Shown here piece after piece: positions 47,442 to 56,064 of a DNA stretch of 64,000 nucleotides (the stretch's first letter is position 1; every line of letters begins with the position of its first letter). A program made the translations under genes and the position numbers. The DNA is from Gammaproteobacteria bacterium (GTDB taxonomy: Bacteria; Pseudomonadota; Gammaproteobacteria; SZUA-140), in assembly GCA_016716465.1 (NCBI GenBank), contig JADJWH010000001.1, positions 1,054,001 through 1,118,000 of the forward strand, in the 5' to 3' direction. Under the pieces are notes generated by a model. The model saw only the letters and a program-made list of their open reading frames with translations, was not told the DNA's origin and made no database searches.

Positions 47442-48764
47442 TCAGTTGGCGGCGAGCGCTTCCAGCCGGATGCGCGTCACCTTGCCGACGATGGATTCCA
47501 GCGCCTCGATGCGCGCGATCGCCTCGTTCATGCGGCGCTCCGGCACGCGGTGGGTCAGCATGATCACGCTGGCCTCGCGCGCGGAGGGATCGGGCTCCTT
47601 CTGCACCACGGCCTCGATGCTGATGCCGGAGTCGGCCAGGATGCGCGTCACGTCCGCCAGCACGCCCGGGCGGTCGGCGGCGCGCATGCGCAGGTAATAG
47701 GCCGTCTCCACCGCGTCCATCGGCAGCAGCGGGATATCGGACAGGCGGTCCGGCTGGAAGGCCAGGTGCGGCACCCGGTTGCCCGGATCGGAGGTCAGCG
47801 TGCGCGTCACGTCGACCAGGTCGGCGACCACCGCGGACGCGGTCGGCTCGCGCCCGGCGCCGGCGCCGTAGTACAGCGTCGGCCCGACCGCGTCGCCCTT
47901 CACCAGCACCGCGTTCATGACGCCGTCGACGTTGGCGATCAGGCGGCGCTCCGGCACCAGCGTCGGGTGCACGCGCAGCTCGATGCCCTTGTCCGTGCGG
48001 CGCGTGATGCCGAGGTGCTTGATGCGGTAGCCGAGCTGTTCGGCATAGCCGACGTCCTCCGGGGTGATGACGCTGATCCCTTCGGTGTAGGCCTTGTCGA
48101 ACTGCAGCGGGATGCCGAACGCGATCGCGGCGAGGATGGTCAGCTTGTGCGCCGCGTCGATCCCCTCGACATCGAAGGTCGGGTCGGCCTCGGCGTAGCC
48201 GAGCTTCTGCGCCTCGGCCAGCACGTCGGCGAAGGCGCGGCCCTTGTCGCGCATCTCGGTCAGGATGAAATTGGTCGTGCCGTTGATGATGCCCGCCACC
48301 CACTCGATGCGGTTGGCCGCCAGGCCCTCGCGCAGCGCCTTGATGATCGGTATGCCGCCGGCGACCGCGGCCTCGAAGGCCACCATGACGCCCTTCTTCT
48401 GCGCCGCGGCGAAGATCTCGTTGCCGTGGCGCGCGATCAGCGCCTTGTTGGCGGTGACCACGTGCTTGCCGCTGGCGATGGCGCGCAGCACCAGCTCGCG
48501 CGCCGGTTCATAGCCGCCGATCAGCTCGACCACGATCTGGATGTCGGGCCGGTCGACCACCGCGAAGGCGTCGGCGCTGATCTCGATGCCGGCGGCATCG
48601 ACGCCGGGGAAGTTCGTTTCGCGCGCGGCGGCATGGGTGATCACGATGCCGCGGCCGGCGCGACGCGCGATCTCCGACTGGTTGCGCCTGAGCACGTTGA
48701 CGACGCCGCCGCCGACGGTGCCCAGGCCGAGCAGGCCCACGCGTACGGGTTCGAGCTGTTTCAT
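47442..48764 (-). CDS. hom: Homoserine dehydrogenase
   Basis: Hom reduces aspartate semialdehyde to homoserine. From MKQLEPVRVGLLGLGTVGGGV it has 440 residues: NAD(P)-binding domain (1-130), the catalytic domain with ANKALIARHG and GIINGTTNFILTEM, and a C-terminal ACT domain (about 350-435; RPGVLADVTRILADSGISIE) for threonine feedback. It overlaps alaC by 4 bp. It is monofunctional: no aspartokinase is fused. Confidence 0.97.
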   Translation of the reverse strand: MKQLEPVRVGLLGLGTVGGGVVNVLRRNQSEIARRAGRGIVITHAAARETNFPGVDAAGIEISADAFAVVDRPDIQIVVELIGGYEPARELVLRAIASGKHVVTANKALIARHGNEIFAAAQKKGVMVAFEAAVAGGIPIIKALREGLAANRIEWVAGIINGTTNFILTEMRDKGRAFADVLAEAQKLGYAEADPTFDVEGIDAAHKLTILAAIAFGIPLQFDKAYTEGISVITPEDVGYAEQLGYRIKHLGITRRTDKGIELRVHPTLVPERRLIANVDGVMNAVLVKGDAVGPTLYYGAGAGREPTASAVVADLVDVTRTLTSDPGNRVPHLAFQPDRLSDIPLLPMDAVETAYYLRMRAADRPGVLADVTRILADSGISIEAVVQKEPDPSAREASVIMLTHRVPERRMNEAIARIEALESIVGKVTRIRLEALAAN

Positions 48765-49963
48765 GCCGAGGCCGCCTTCGGATTGGCGTCCTTGCGGAAC
48801 ATCTGGCGGATGCCGCGGATCGCCTGGCGCGTGCGGTGTTCGTTCTCGATCAGGCCGAAGCGCACGTGGTCGTCGCCGTAGGAACCGAAGCCGATGCCCG
48901 GAGACACCGCGACCTTGGCGTCCTCGATCAGCTTCTTGGCGAACTCCAGCGAGCCGAGGTGGCGGTACTGCTCCGGGATCTGCGCCCACACGAACATCGT
49001 CGCCTTCGGTCGCTCCACCTCCCAGCCGATGGAGTTGAGGCCGTCGCACAGCACGTCGCGCCGCACGCGGTAGAGTTCGGAGATTTCCCGCACGCAGTCC
49101 TGCGGGCCTTCCAGCGCGGCGATGGCCGCCACCTGGATCGGCGTGAACATGCCGTAGTCCAGATAGGACTTGATGCGCGCCAGCGCCGAGACGAGGACGC
49201 GGTTGCCGCACATGAAGCCGATGCGCCAGCCCGGCATGTTGTAGCTCTTGGACAGCGTGAAGAACTCGACCGCGACGTCCTTCGCGCCCTTCACCTGCAG
49301 GATCGAGGGCGCCACGTAGCCGTCGAAGGCAATGTCCGCGTAGGCGAGGTCGTGGATCACCCAGATTTCGTGCTCGCGCGCGATCTCCACCACCTGCTCG
49401 AAGAACGGCAGGTCGACGCACTGCGTGGTCGGATTGCCGGGAAAGTTCAGCACCAGCATCTTGGGCTTCGGCCACGAGTCCTTGATCGCCTTGACCAGCT
49501 CGCCGAAGAAATCGACGCCCGGCACCAGCGGCACGTGGCGGATGTCGGCGCCGGCGATGACGAATCCGTAGGGATGCACCGGATAGGCGGGGTTCGGCAC
49601 CAGCACGGCGTCGCCGGGACCGACGGTCGCCAGCGCCAGGTGCACCAGGCCCTCCTTGGAGCCGATAGTCACGATGGACTCGGTCTCCTGATCGAGATCG
49701 ACGTCGAAGCGCTGCTTGTACCAGCGGCAGATCGCGCGGCGCAGGCGCGGGATGCCGCGCGACACCGAATAGCGGTGCGTGTCCTCGCGCTGCGCGACCT
49801 CGATCAGCTTCTGCACGATGTGGGGCGGCGTCGGCTGGTCGGGGTTGCCCATGCCGAAGTCGATGATGTCTTCCCCGCGCGCGCGCGCCTTGGCCTTCAA
49901 CTCGTTGACGATGTTGAAGACGTAGGGCGGGAGTCGGTTGATCCTGGCAAATTCTTCGAACAT
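48761..49963 (-). CDS. alaC: Alanine/glutamate-pyruvate aminotransferase (AlaC family)
   Basis: A 400-residue fold-type I aminotransferase. The PLP lysine lies in SLSKSYNMPGWRIGF near residue 240, the cofactor-binding NFPGNPTTQ near 180, and the C-terminal substrate-binding VRFGLIENEHR near 370. AlaC-type enzymes make alanine from pyruvate and glutamate. Placement before hom-thrC is common in proteobacteria and suggests a shared amino-acid operon. Confidence 0.9.
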   Translation of the reverse strand: MFEEFARINRLPPYVFNIVNELKAKARARGEDIIDFGMGNPDQPTPPHIVQKLIEVAQREDTHRYSVSRGIPRLRRAICRWYKQRFDVDLDQETESIVTIGSKEGLVHLALATVGPGDAVLVPNPAYPVHPYGFVIAGADIRHVPLVPGVDFFGELVKAIKDSWPKPKMLVLNFPGNPTTQCVDLPFFEQVVEIAREHEIWVIHDLAYADIAFDGYVAPSILQVKGAKDVAVEFFTLSKSYNMPGWRIGFMCGNRVLVSALARIKSYLDYGMFTPIQVAAIAALEGPQDCVREISELYRVRRDVLCDGLNSIGWEVERPKATMFVWAQIPEQYRHLGSLEFAKKLIEDAKVAVSPGIGFGSYGDDHVRFGLIENEHRTRQAIRGIRQMFRKDANPKAASA

Positions 49964-50119
49964 GTGGGTTTAAACCGTTGAAATAAAGACCGCTATTATC
50001 GTTGCTTTTCCCGGCGACAGGCAAGCCGCGCCTTTCGCCCGCCGCCCGGCTGCGTTAAGCTGTCGGGACCGGCGCGGCCGCCCGCTCGCGCCGGCGGCGC
50101 ATGACGGAGACACCCACCG

Positions 50120-50551
50120 ATGCAGGTCAACCGCAACCTCGACCTCGACAGCTACAGCATTCATTCCTATTCCGCCGGGGAGATCACCGTCGCCCTGCCG
50201 TACGAACCCGTCGCGCCCGCGGCGGGCGGGGACGCCGCGCCGCGGCGGGAGGTGCTGCGCCAGAGCCTCGTCATCATGCCCGACCGGCTCGTCGGCGACT
50301 GGCCGCCCCAGCGCTTCGAGGATCTGGAGCGGGCGCATTTCGAGCTGCTCGCCGCCTACGCGCCCGAGGTCGTGCTGTTCGGTTCCGGCGCCCGCCTGCA
50401 GCGACCGCATCCCGCGCTGCTGGCCGGCCTCACCGACCGTGGCATCGGGGTCGAGGTCATGGACACCGGCTCCGCCTGCCGGACCTACAACTTCCTGATG
50501 TCCGACCGCCGCCGCGTCGTCGCCGCCCTGCTGATGATCTCACCGTCCTGA
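50120..50551 (+). CDS. Mth938-like domain protein (DUF498/NDUFAF3-like)
   Basis: A 143-residue single-domain protein with the family signatures DRLVGDWPPQRFEDLERAHFE, PEVVLFGSGARLQRPHPALLAGLTDRGIGVEVMDTGSACRTYNFLMSDRR. Human NDUFAF3 of the same family assembles complex I; a bacterial role is not proven, but this window also carries nuo genes. It is divergent from alaC. Confidence 0.88.
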   Translation: MQVNRNLDLDSYSIHSYSAGEITVALPYEPVAPAAGGDAAPRREVLRQSLVIMPDRLVGDWPPQRFEDLERAHFELLAAYAPEVVLFGSGARLQRPHPALLAGLTDRGIGVEVMDTGSACRTYNFLMSDRRRVVAALLMISPS

Positions 50552-50614
50552 GACCGGCCTCCGGTCCCGATCACGCCGCCCCGCGTCTCGATCTGGAACG
50601 TCCCGCCCGATTCC

Positions 50615-50641
50615 CCCGGATTCCGCTGCGCTCCATCCGGG
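50615..50641. repeat. Short inverted repeat after the Mth938-like gene
   Basis: CCCGGAT and ATCCGGG flank a 13-base spacer between convergent genes (ends 50551 and 50700). It could act as a weak terminator or be a REP remnant; no T-run follows. Confidence 0.35.
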
Positions 50642-50699
50642 CTACGATCCTGAAGCAGTATTCCCGCCCGCTTCAGTCCTTAGTCCTCAGTCCCTGGAC

Positions 50700-51491
50700 C
50701 TACAGCCCGGGCAGGTATTTCAGCGGATCGACCGGTTCACCGTCGCGGCGGATCTCGAAATGCAGCTTCACGGCGTCGGTGCCGGTGCCGCTGTCGCCCA
50801 TCTCGGCGATCGGCTCCCCGGCCGCGACCGTTGCGCCCTCGCCCACCAGCAGGCGCTCGTTGTGCGCGTAGGCGCTGAGATAATGCTCGTCGTGCTTGAT
50901 GATCAGCAGATTGCCGTAGTGCGGGATGCCGTTGCCGCTGTACACCACGCTGCCGCCCGCGGCGGCGCGCACCGCCTCACCGCGTTCGCCCCGGATGTCG
51001 ATGCCCTTGTCGGCCGTTCCGGAGGTCACCGCCGAGCGGGCGGGCGGACGCGCCGTCGGCCACAGCCAGCCCGATGCGCCGGCGGTGGGCGCGGCGGCTG
51101 CGGGTGCGGCGGCGGACGGCGCCGGCGCGGGCCGGCCCTGTGCCGCCGTCGCGCCGGACGGCGGGGCCTCATTCAGGCCGAACACCTCGACCGTTTCGGA
51201 CGCGGGCGCGGCCGTGGTCCGCGGCGCGGGGGCGCCCGCCTGCGGCGGCGTCGCCGCTGGGCGTGGCGCGAAGGCGTCCCGGCGCGGGGGGATGATGCGC
51301 AGATACTGTCCCGAGCTGATCTGGTAGGGTTCCGCCAGATTGTTCCACCGCGCCATCTGGTGGTAATCCTTGCCGTAGCGGAAACTGATCGAATACAGGG
51401 TCTCGCCGGGGCGCACCACGTGATAGACGGGCGCGCCGCAGGCGGCCGTCAGGAGCAGCACCAGGGCGAGCGCGCCCGCGCGCATGCGCAT
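50700..51491 (-). CDS. nlpD: NlpD-like LysM/M23 lipoprotein
   Basis: A 263-residue lipoprotein: signal peptide with lipobox LTAAC, a LysM domain (about 22-70; YHVVRPGETLYSISFRYGKDY), an Ala/Pro-rich linker, and a LytM (M23) domain from about residue 160 (GIDIRGERGEAVRAAAGGSVVYSG). The metal-binding HxxxD/HxH residues are absent (KLHFEIR remains), as in NlpD and EnvC. Such proteins activate the cell-wall amidases AmiA/B/C at division. It follows pcm directly; rpoS, its usual neighbour, is absent. Confidence 0.92.
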   Translation of the reverse strand: MRMRAGALALVLLLTAACGAPVYHVVRPGETLYSISFRYGKDYHQMARWNNLAEPYQISSGQYLRIIPPRRDAFAPRPAATPPQAGAPAPRTTAAPASETVEVFGLNEAPPSGATAAQGRPAPAPSAAAPAAAAPTAGASGWLWPTARPPARSAVTSGTADKGIDIRGERGEAVRAAAGGSVVYSGNGIPHYGNLLIIKHDEHYLSAYAHNERLLVGEGATVAAGEPIAEMGDSGTGTDAVKLHFEIRRDGEPVDPLKYLPGL

Positions 51492-52148
51492 TTATTTGTT
51501 CCCCGTCAGCATCGGCACGAAGGTCGCCTCATGCAGGCGCTCGTCCCGGTAGCCGGTCTCGGTCCGGACGATCCGCCGCAGTTCCTGCTGCACGCCGCTG
51601 CCGACCGGGATGATCAGATGTCCGCCCACGGTGAGCTGTTCGAGCAGCGCCTCCGGCACGACGGCCGGCGCGGCGGTGGCGATGATCCCGTCATAGGGGG
51701 CGTATTCCGGCCAGCCCTGCTTGCCGTCGCTGTGCTTGAGACGGATGTTGCGCAGGCGCAGGTTGTAGAAGCGTTGCTGCGCCTTGCGCTGCAGGGCCTG
51801 GATGCGTTCGACCGTGTAGACCTCCGGTATCAGGCGCGCCAGGATCGCCGCCTGGTATCCGGATCCGGTGCCGATCTCGAGCACCTTGCGCGGGGCGCCG
51901 CCCTGCAGCAGGGCCTCGGTCATGCGCGCCACCGTCACCGGGGCCGAGATGGTCTGGCCGAAACCGATCGGCAGCGAGGTGTCCTCGTAGGCGCGGCTGG
52001 CGAGCGCCTCGTCGACGAAGATATGGCGCGGCGTCTCCCAGATCGCCTCCAGCACGGCCTCATTGGTGATGCCCTGCCCGCGCAGGCGCTCGATCAGGCG
52101 GCTGCGCGTGCGCCGCGAGGTCATGCCGATGCCCTCGTGCTGGGTCAT
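51492..52148 (-). CDS. pcm: Protein-L-isoaspartate O-methyltransferase
   Basis: Pcm methylates isoaspartyl residues so that they can revert to aspartate. From MTQHEGIGMTSRRTRSRLIE it has 218 residues. The AdoMet site is VLEIGTGSGYQAAILARL near residue 85, and the isoaspartyl-binding GQTISAPVTVARMTEAL precedes it. ATGA overlap with surE upstream and immediate junction with nlpD downstream show a surE-pcm-nlpD unit. Confidence 0.96.
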   Translation of the reverse strand: MTQHEGIGMTSRRTRSRLIERLRGQGITNEAVLEAIWETPRHIFVDEALASRAYEDTSLPIGFGQTISAPVTVARMTEALLQGGAPRKVLEIGTGSGYQAAILARLIPEVYTVERIQALQRKAQQRFYNLRLRNIRLKHSDGKQGWPEYAPYDGIIATAAPAVVPEALLEQLTVGGHLIIPVGSGVQQELRRIVRTETGYRDERLHEATFVPMLTGNK

Positions 52149-52897
52149 GTCGCGATATCCTTCATCCAGCCCTGCAGGCGCTCGAGCGCCGAGTGCCGGG
52201 TCAGATCCACCTGCAGCGGGGTCACCGAGACATAGCCGTTGCGCACGGCATGGAAATCCGTGCCCGGCCCGGCGTCCTGCTCCGGGCCGGATTCGCCGAT
52301 CCAGTAGATCGGGCGACCGCGCGGATCGGTGGACATGATGACCGGTTCGGACTTGTGGCGGTGTCCCAGGCGCGTGACCATGAACCCCGCCAGATACTCC
52401 CACGGCAGGTCCGGCACGTTCACGTTCAGGATCACATCGGGAGGCAGCGGGTCGCGCTGCAGGCGGGTGACGATACGCCGCGCGGCCTCCGCCGCCGTGG
52501 CGTAATGCTCCAGGTTCCGGCCGACCAGCGAGACCGCCACGGCGGGCAGGCCGAGGAAACGGCCCTCCATCGCGGCCGCCACCGTGCCCGAATAGATCAC
52601 GTCGTCGCCCAGATTCGCCCCGGCGTTGATGCCGGATATGACCATGTCCGGCTCCTCGTCCAGCAGGCCGGTGATGGCCAGATGGACGCAGTCGGTCGGC
52701 GTGCCGTTGACCCGGATGAAGCCGTTGTCCAGCACCTGGGCGCGGATCGGATTCTCCAGGGTGAGCGAATTGCTGGCCCCGCTACGGTCGCGATCGGGCA
52801 CCACCACGGTGAGCTCGGCCAGGTCGCTCAAGCCCTCCACCAGGCGCGCGAGCCCGGGGGCGCGGTAACCGTCGTCGTTACTGATCAGGATCTTCAT
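52145..52897 (-). CDS. surE: 5'/3'-nucleotidase SurE
   Basis: SurE is a metal-dependent survival phosphatase acting on nucleoside monophosphates and polyphosphate. The 250-residue protein has the metal-binding start ISNDDGYRAPGLARL, the VVVPDRDRSGASNSLTL loop and SGINAGANLGDDVIYSGTVAAAMEG near residue 90. It lies upstream of pcm in the classical stationary-phase order. Confidence 0.97.
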   Translation of the reverse strand: MKILISNDDGYRAPGLARLVEGLSDLAELTVVVPDRDRSGASNSLTLENPIRAQVLDNGFIRVNGTPTDCVHLAITGLLDEEPDMVISGINAGANLGDDVIYSGTVAAAMEGRFLGLPAVAVSLVGRNLEHYATAAEAARRIVTRLQRDPLPPDVILNVNVPDLPWEYLAGFMVTRLGHRHKSEPVIMSTDPRGRPIYWIGESGPEQDAGPGTDFHAVRNGYVSVTPLQVDLTRHSALERLQGWMKDIAT

Positions 52898-53031
52898 CTG
52901 TGCGGGACGCCGGCGCGTCCTTCAGGCGGGCGGGTGCGGCCAATCTTCATGGCAGGCATTTTGCCTCGAACGGACGGAACCGCACAAGCCGCGCGGGAGG
53001 AAACCAGGCAAACGGGCGGAAACCGGGCCGG

Positions 53032-54468
53032 CTAGTTCATCACGGCGGCGCACAGGCCCATCAGCGCCCCCGGATAAATCCCCAGCCCCAGGACGAGCAG
53101 GCCGTTCGCGCTCATCACCGCGCGCATGTCGAAATTGACCGCCAGTGGCGCGGAATCCTCCGGTTTGTCGAAATACATGAACTTGATCAGGCGCAGGTAA
53201 TAGAACGCCCCGATGACCGAGAACAGCACCGCGAACACCGCCAGCCAGACCAGGCCGACGTCGATGACGGCGCGCAGCACGGACAGCTTGGCGTAGAAAC
53301 CGACCGTCGGCGGCACCCCCGCCATCGAGAACATGATGATGAGCATCAGGAAGGCGAACCAGGGATTGCGCTCGTTGAGCCCCTTGAAGTCCTCCAGTTC
53401 GTCGGCCTCGAAGCCGGCCCGGCTGAGCAGGATCACCATGCCGAAGGCGCCCAGCGTCATCAGCGAGTAGACCAGCACGTAGAACATCGCGGCCGCGTTG
53501 CCCACGCGCGTACCGGCCAGGATGCCGAGCAGCAGGAACCCCACATGGGCGATGGTCGAGTAGGCGAGCATGCGCTTGATGTTGCGCTGCGCGATGGCGA
53601 TCACGTTGCCGATGCCGATCGACAGCACCGCCAGCACCATCAGCATGGTGCGCCACTCGACGTGCAGGCCGCCCAGGCCGTCGGCCAGCAGGCGCATGAC
53701 CATGGCGAAGGCGGCGATCTTGGGCGCGGTGCCGATCAGCAGCGTGACCGCGGTCGGCGCGCCATGGTAGACGTCGGGGATCCACATGTGGAACGGGACC
53801 GCGCCCAGCTTGAAGGCGAGGCCCACCACCACGAAGGTCATGCCGAACAGCAGCACCTTGTCGTCGGCCGGGCTGCGGCGGACGTAGTCGGCGATCTCCT
53901 CGAGGCCCAGGTTGCCGGTGGCGCCGTACAGCATGGACATGCCGTAGAGCAGCATGCCGGAGGCGATCGCGCCGAGCACGAAGTATTTCATCGCCGCCTC
54001 CGAGGCGGCGATCGAATCGCGGTTGATCGCGGTCATCGCGTACAGCGACAGCGACAGCAGCTCGAGCCCGAGATAGAGCGTGAGCAGGTTGTAGGCCGAG
54101 GTCATGATCATCATGCCGAGCAGCGCGGACAGCCCGAGCACGAAGAATTCCCCCTTGAAGATCCCGCGCACGCTGAGGTATTCGCGCGAATAGAGGAACA
54201 CCACCGCGGTGATCAGATAGAGAAACACCTTCAGCACGTCGCTCATGTTGTCGCTGATGAACATGCCGGAGAAAGTCACGACGGGCGCGGGGGAATGCAG
54301 CGCGACGGTCAGCACGGCGGTCCCGAGCAGGCTCGCCTGCGCGAGCAGATAGGTGATGATGCGATTGCGGTCGTCGACGAAGAGATCGGCGACGATCACG
54401 ACGCAGATCATCCCGAGCAGGAAGATCTCGGGCAGCGCCGGGGCGAAGTTGGGACTTATGAAATCCAT
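53032..54468 (-). CDS. nuoN: NADH-quinone oxidoreductase subunit N
   Basis: One of the three antiporter-like proton-pumping subunits of complex I, with 478 residues and about 14 membrane helices. The proton_antipo_M motif with conserved lysine lies in AFKLGAVPFHMWIPDVYHGAP, with a second key lysine in APKIAAFAM. It starts at MDFISPNFAPALPEI; upstream extension is unlikely. It is last in the nuo order and 43 bp after nuoM. Confidence 0.95.
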   Translation of the reverse strand: MDFISPNFAPALPEIFLLGMICVVIVADLFVDDRNRIITYLLAQASLLGTAVLTVALHSPAPVVTFSGMFISDNMSDVLKVFLYLITAVVFLYSREYLSVRGIFKGEFFVLGLSALLGMMIMTSAYNLLTLYLGLELLSLSLYAMTAINRDSIAASEAAMKYFVLGAIASGMLLYGMSMLYGATGNLGLEEIADYVRRSPADDKVLLFGMTFVVVGLAFKLGAVPFHMWIPDVYHGAPTAVTLLIGTAPKIAAFAMVMRLLADGLGGLHVEWRTMLMVLAVLSIGIGNVIAIAQRNIKRMLAYSTIAHVGFLLLGILAGTRVGNAAAMFYVLVYSLMTLGAFGMVILLSRAGFEADELEDFKGLNERNPWFAFLMLIIMFSMAGVPPTVGFYAKLSVLRAVIDVGLVWLAVFAVLFSVIGAFYYLRLIKFMYFDKPEDSAPLAVNFDMRAVMSANGLLVLGLGIYPGALMGLCAAVMN

Positions 54469-54511
54469 GGGCGTTCCGGGTCGGCCTTGGCTGTCGTGGT
54501 TGGAGTATCCA

Positions 54512-56032
54512 TCACAGTTTCGATTCGGAGACATGCTCCAGCAGGTGATTGACCGAGGCGTGCATGACATCGACCAGCGGCGCCGGCCAGACGCCGAGCA
54601 GCAGCACCAGCGCGGCGAGGGTGCCGAGCACCAGCGCCTCGCGCGGATTCAGGTCCTTCAGCCCCGCCACATTCTCGTTGGCGACCTTGCCGAAGATCAC
54701 CCGTTTCACCATCCACAGGGTGTAGGCCGCGCCCAGGATCAGGGTCAGGGCCGCCAGCAGCGCGTACCAGAAGTTTGCCTTGAACACGCCCAGGATCACC
54801 ATGAACTCGCCGACGAAGCCGGAGGTGCCGGGCAGGCCGGTATTGGCGAGCGCGAACAGCACCATGAAGGCGGCGAACACGGGCATGGTGTTGACCACGC
54901 CGCCGTAATCGCTGATCTGGCGGCTGTGCATGCGGTCATACATGACGCCGACGCAGAGGAACAGCGCGCCGGAGACGAAGCCGTGCGAGATCATCTGCAC
55001 CAGCGCGCCCTCCACGCCCAGCGCCGCGCCACGTGCGCCGTTCCCGGCCTCGAGAATGGAGAATACGGCGAAGAAGCCCAGCGTCACGAACCCCATGTGC
55101 GAGATCGAGGAATAGGCGATCAGCTTCTTCATGTCCTCCTGCACCAGGGCGACCAGCGCGATGTACACCACCGCCACCAGCGACAGGGCGATCATCAGGC
55201 CGTCAAGCTGGGCGCTCGCGTCGGGCGCGATCGGCAGGGAAAAGCGGATGAAGCCGTAGGCGCCCATCTTCAGCATGATGGCCGCGAGGATCACCGAGCC
55301 CCCGGTCGGCGCCTCGACGTGGGCGTCCGGCAGCCAGGTGTGCACCGGCCACATCGGCACCTTGACGGCGAAGGCGATCAGGAAGGCGATGAAGATCAGC
55401 GTCTGCGCGGTCATGCCGATGTGCAGGACGTGGAAATCGAGGATGGAGAAGCTGCCGGTCTGGAAATAGAGATAGATCAGCGCGACCAGCAGCAGCACCG
55501 AGCCGAGGAAGGTGTAGAGAAAGAACTTGAGCGCCGCGTATACCCGGCGTGCCCCGCCCCAGATGCCGATGATCAGGAACATCGGGATCAGCATGCCTTC
55601 CCAGAACACATAGAACAGGATGGCGTCGAGCGCGGCGAACACGCCCGCCATCATGCCGCCCATGATGAGGAAGGCGGCGAAATACTGCGCGCGCTTGTAT
55701 TCGATCACCTCCCAGCCGGCGATCACCACCACCACGGTGAAGAAGGTGGTGAGCAGGATCAGCGGCATCGAGATGCCGTCCACGCCGAGCGCGTAGTAGA
55801 TGTCGAATACCGGGATCCAGGCCGCGTTCTCCTCGAACTGCATGTGATAGGTGCCGCGATCGAAACCGGTGTACAGCGGGATGGACAGCAGGAAGGTCGC
55901 CAGCGCGACCAGCAGCGAAACCCAGCGCACGGCGTTGTCGCTGTTGCGGCCGGCGCCGAGCGCCAGCACCAGCGCGCCGCCGACGATGGGCAGCCAGATC
56001 ACCAGACTCAGCAGAGGAAGTTCCGTCATCAT
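54512..56032 (-). CDS. nuoM: NADH-quinone oxidoreductase subunit M
   Basis: A 506-residue antiporter-like membrane subunit. The proton-channel motif is AFAVKVPMWPVHTWLPDAHVEAPTGGS and the second lysine lies in AIMLKMGAYGF. About 13-14 helices with a broken helix mid-protein. It couples quinone reduction to proton translocation. It lies between nuoL and nuoN in conserved order. Confidence 0.96.
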   Translation of the reverse strand: MMTELPLLSLVIWLPIVGGALVLALGAGRNSDNAVRWVSLLVALATFLLSIPLYTGFDRGTYHMQFEENAAWIPVFDIYYALGVDGISMPLILLTTFFTVVVVIAGWEVIEYKRAQYFAAFLIMGGMMAGVFAALDAILFYVFWEGMLIPMFLIIGIWGGARRVYAALKFFLYTFLGSVLLLVALIYLYFQTGSFSILDFHVLHIGMTAQTLIFIAFLIAFAVKVPMWPVHTWLPDAHVEAPTGGSVILAAIMLKMGAYGFIRFSLPIAPDASAQLDGLMIALSLVAVVYIALVALVQEDMKKLIAYSSISHMGFVTLGFFAVFSILEAGNGARGAALGVEGALVQMISHGFVSGALFLCVGVMYDRMHSRQISDYGGVVNTMPVFAAFMVLFALANTGLPGTSGFVGEFMVILGVFKANFWYALLAALTLILGAAYTLWMVKRVIFGKVANENVAGLKDLNPREALVLGTLAALVLLLGVWPAPLVDVMHASVNHLLEHVSESKL

Positions 56033-56064
56033 GCAGCTATCCCTGGATCAGGCCCCCGTGGCGT

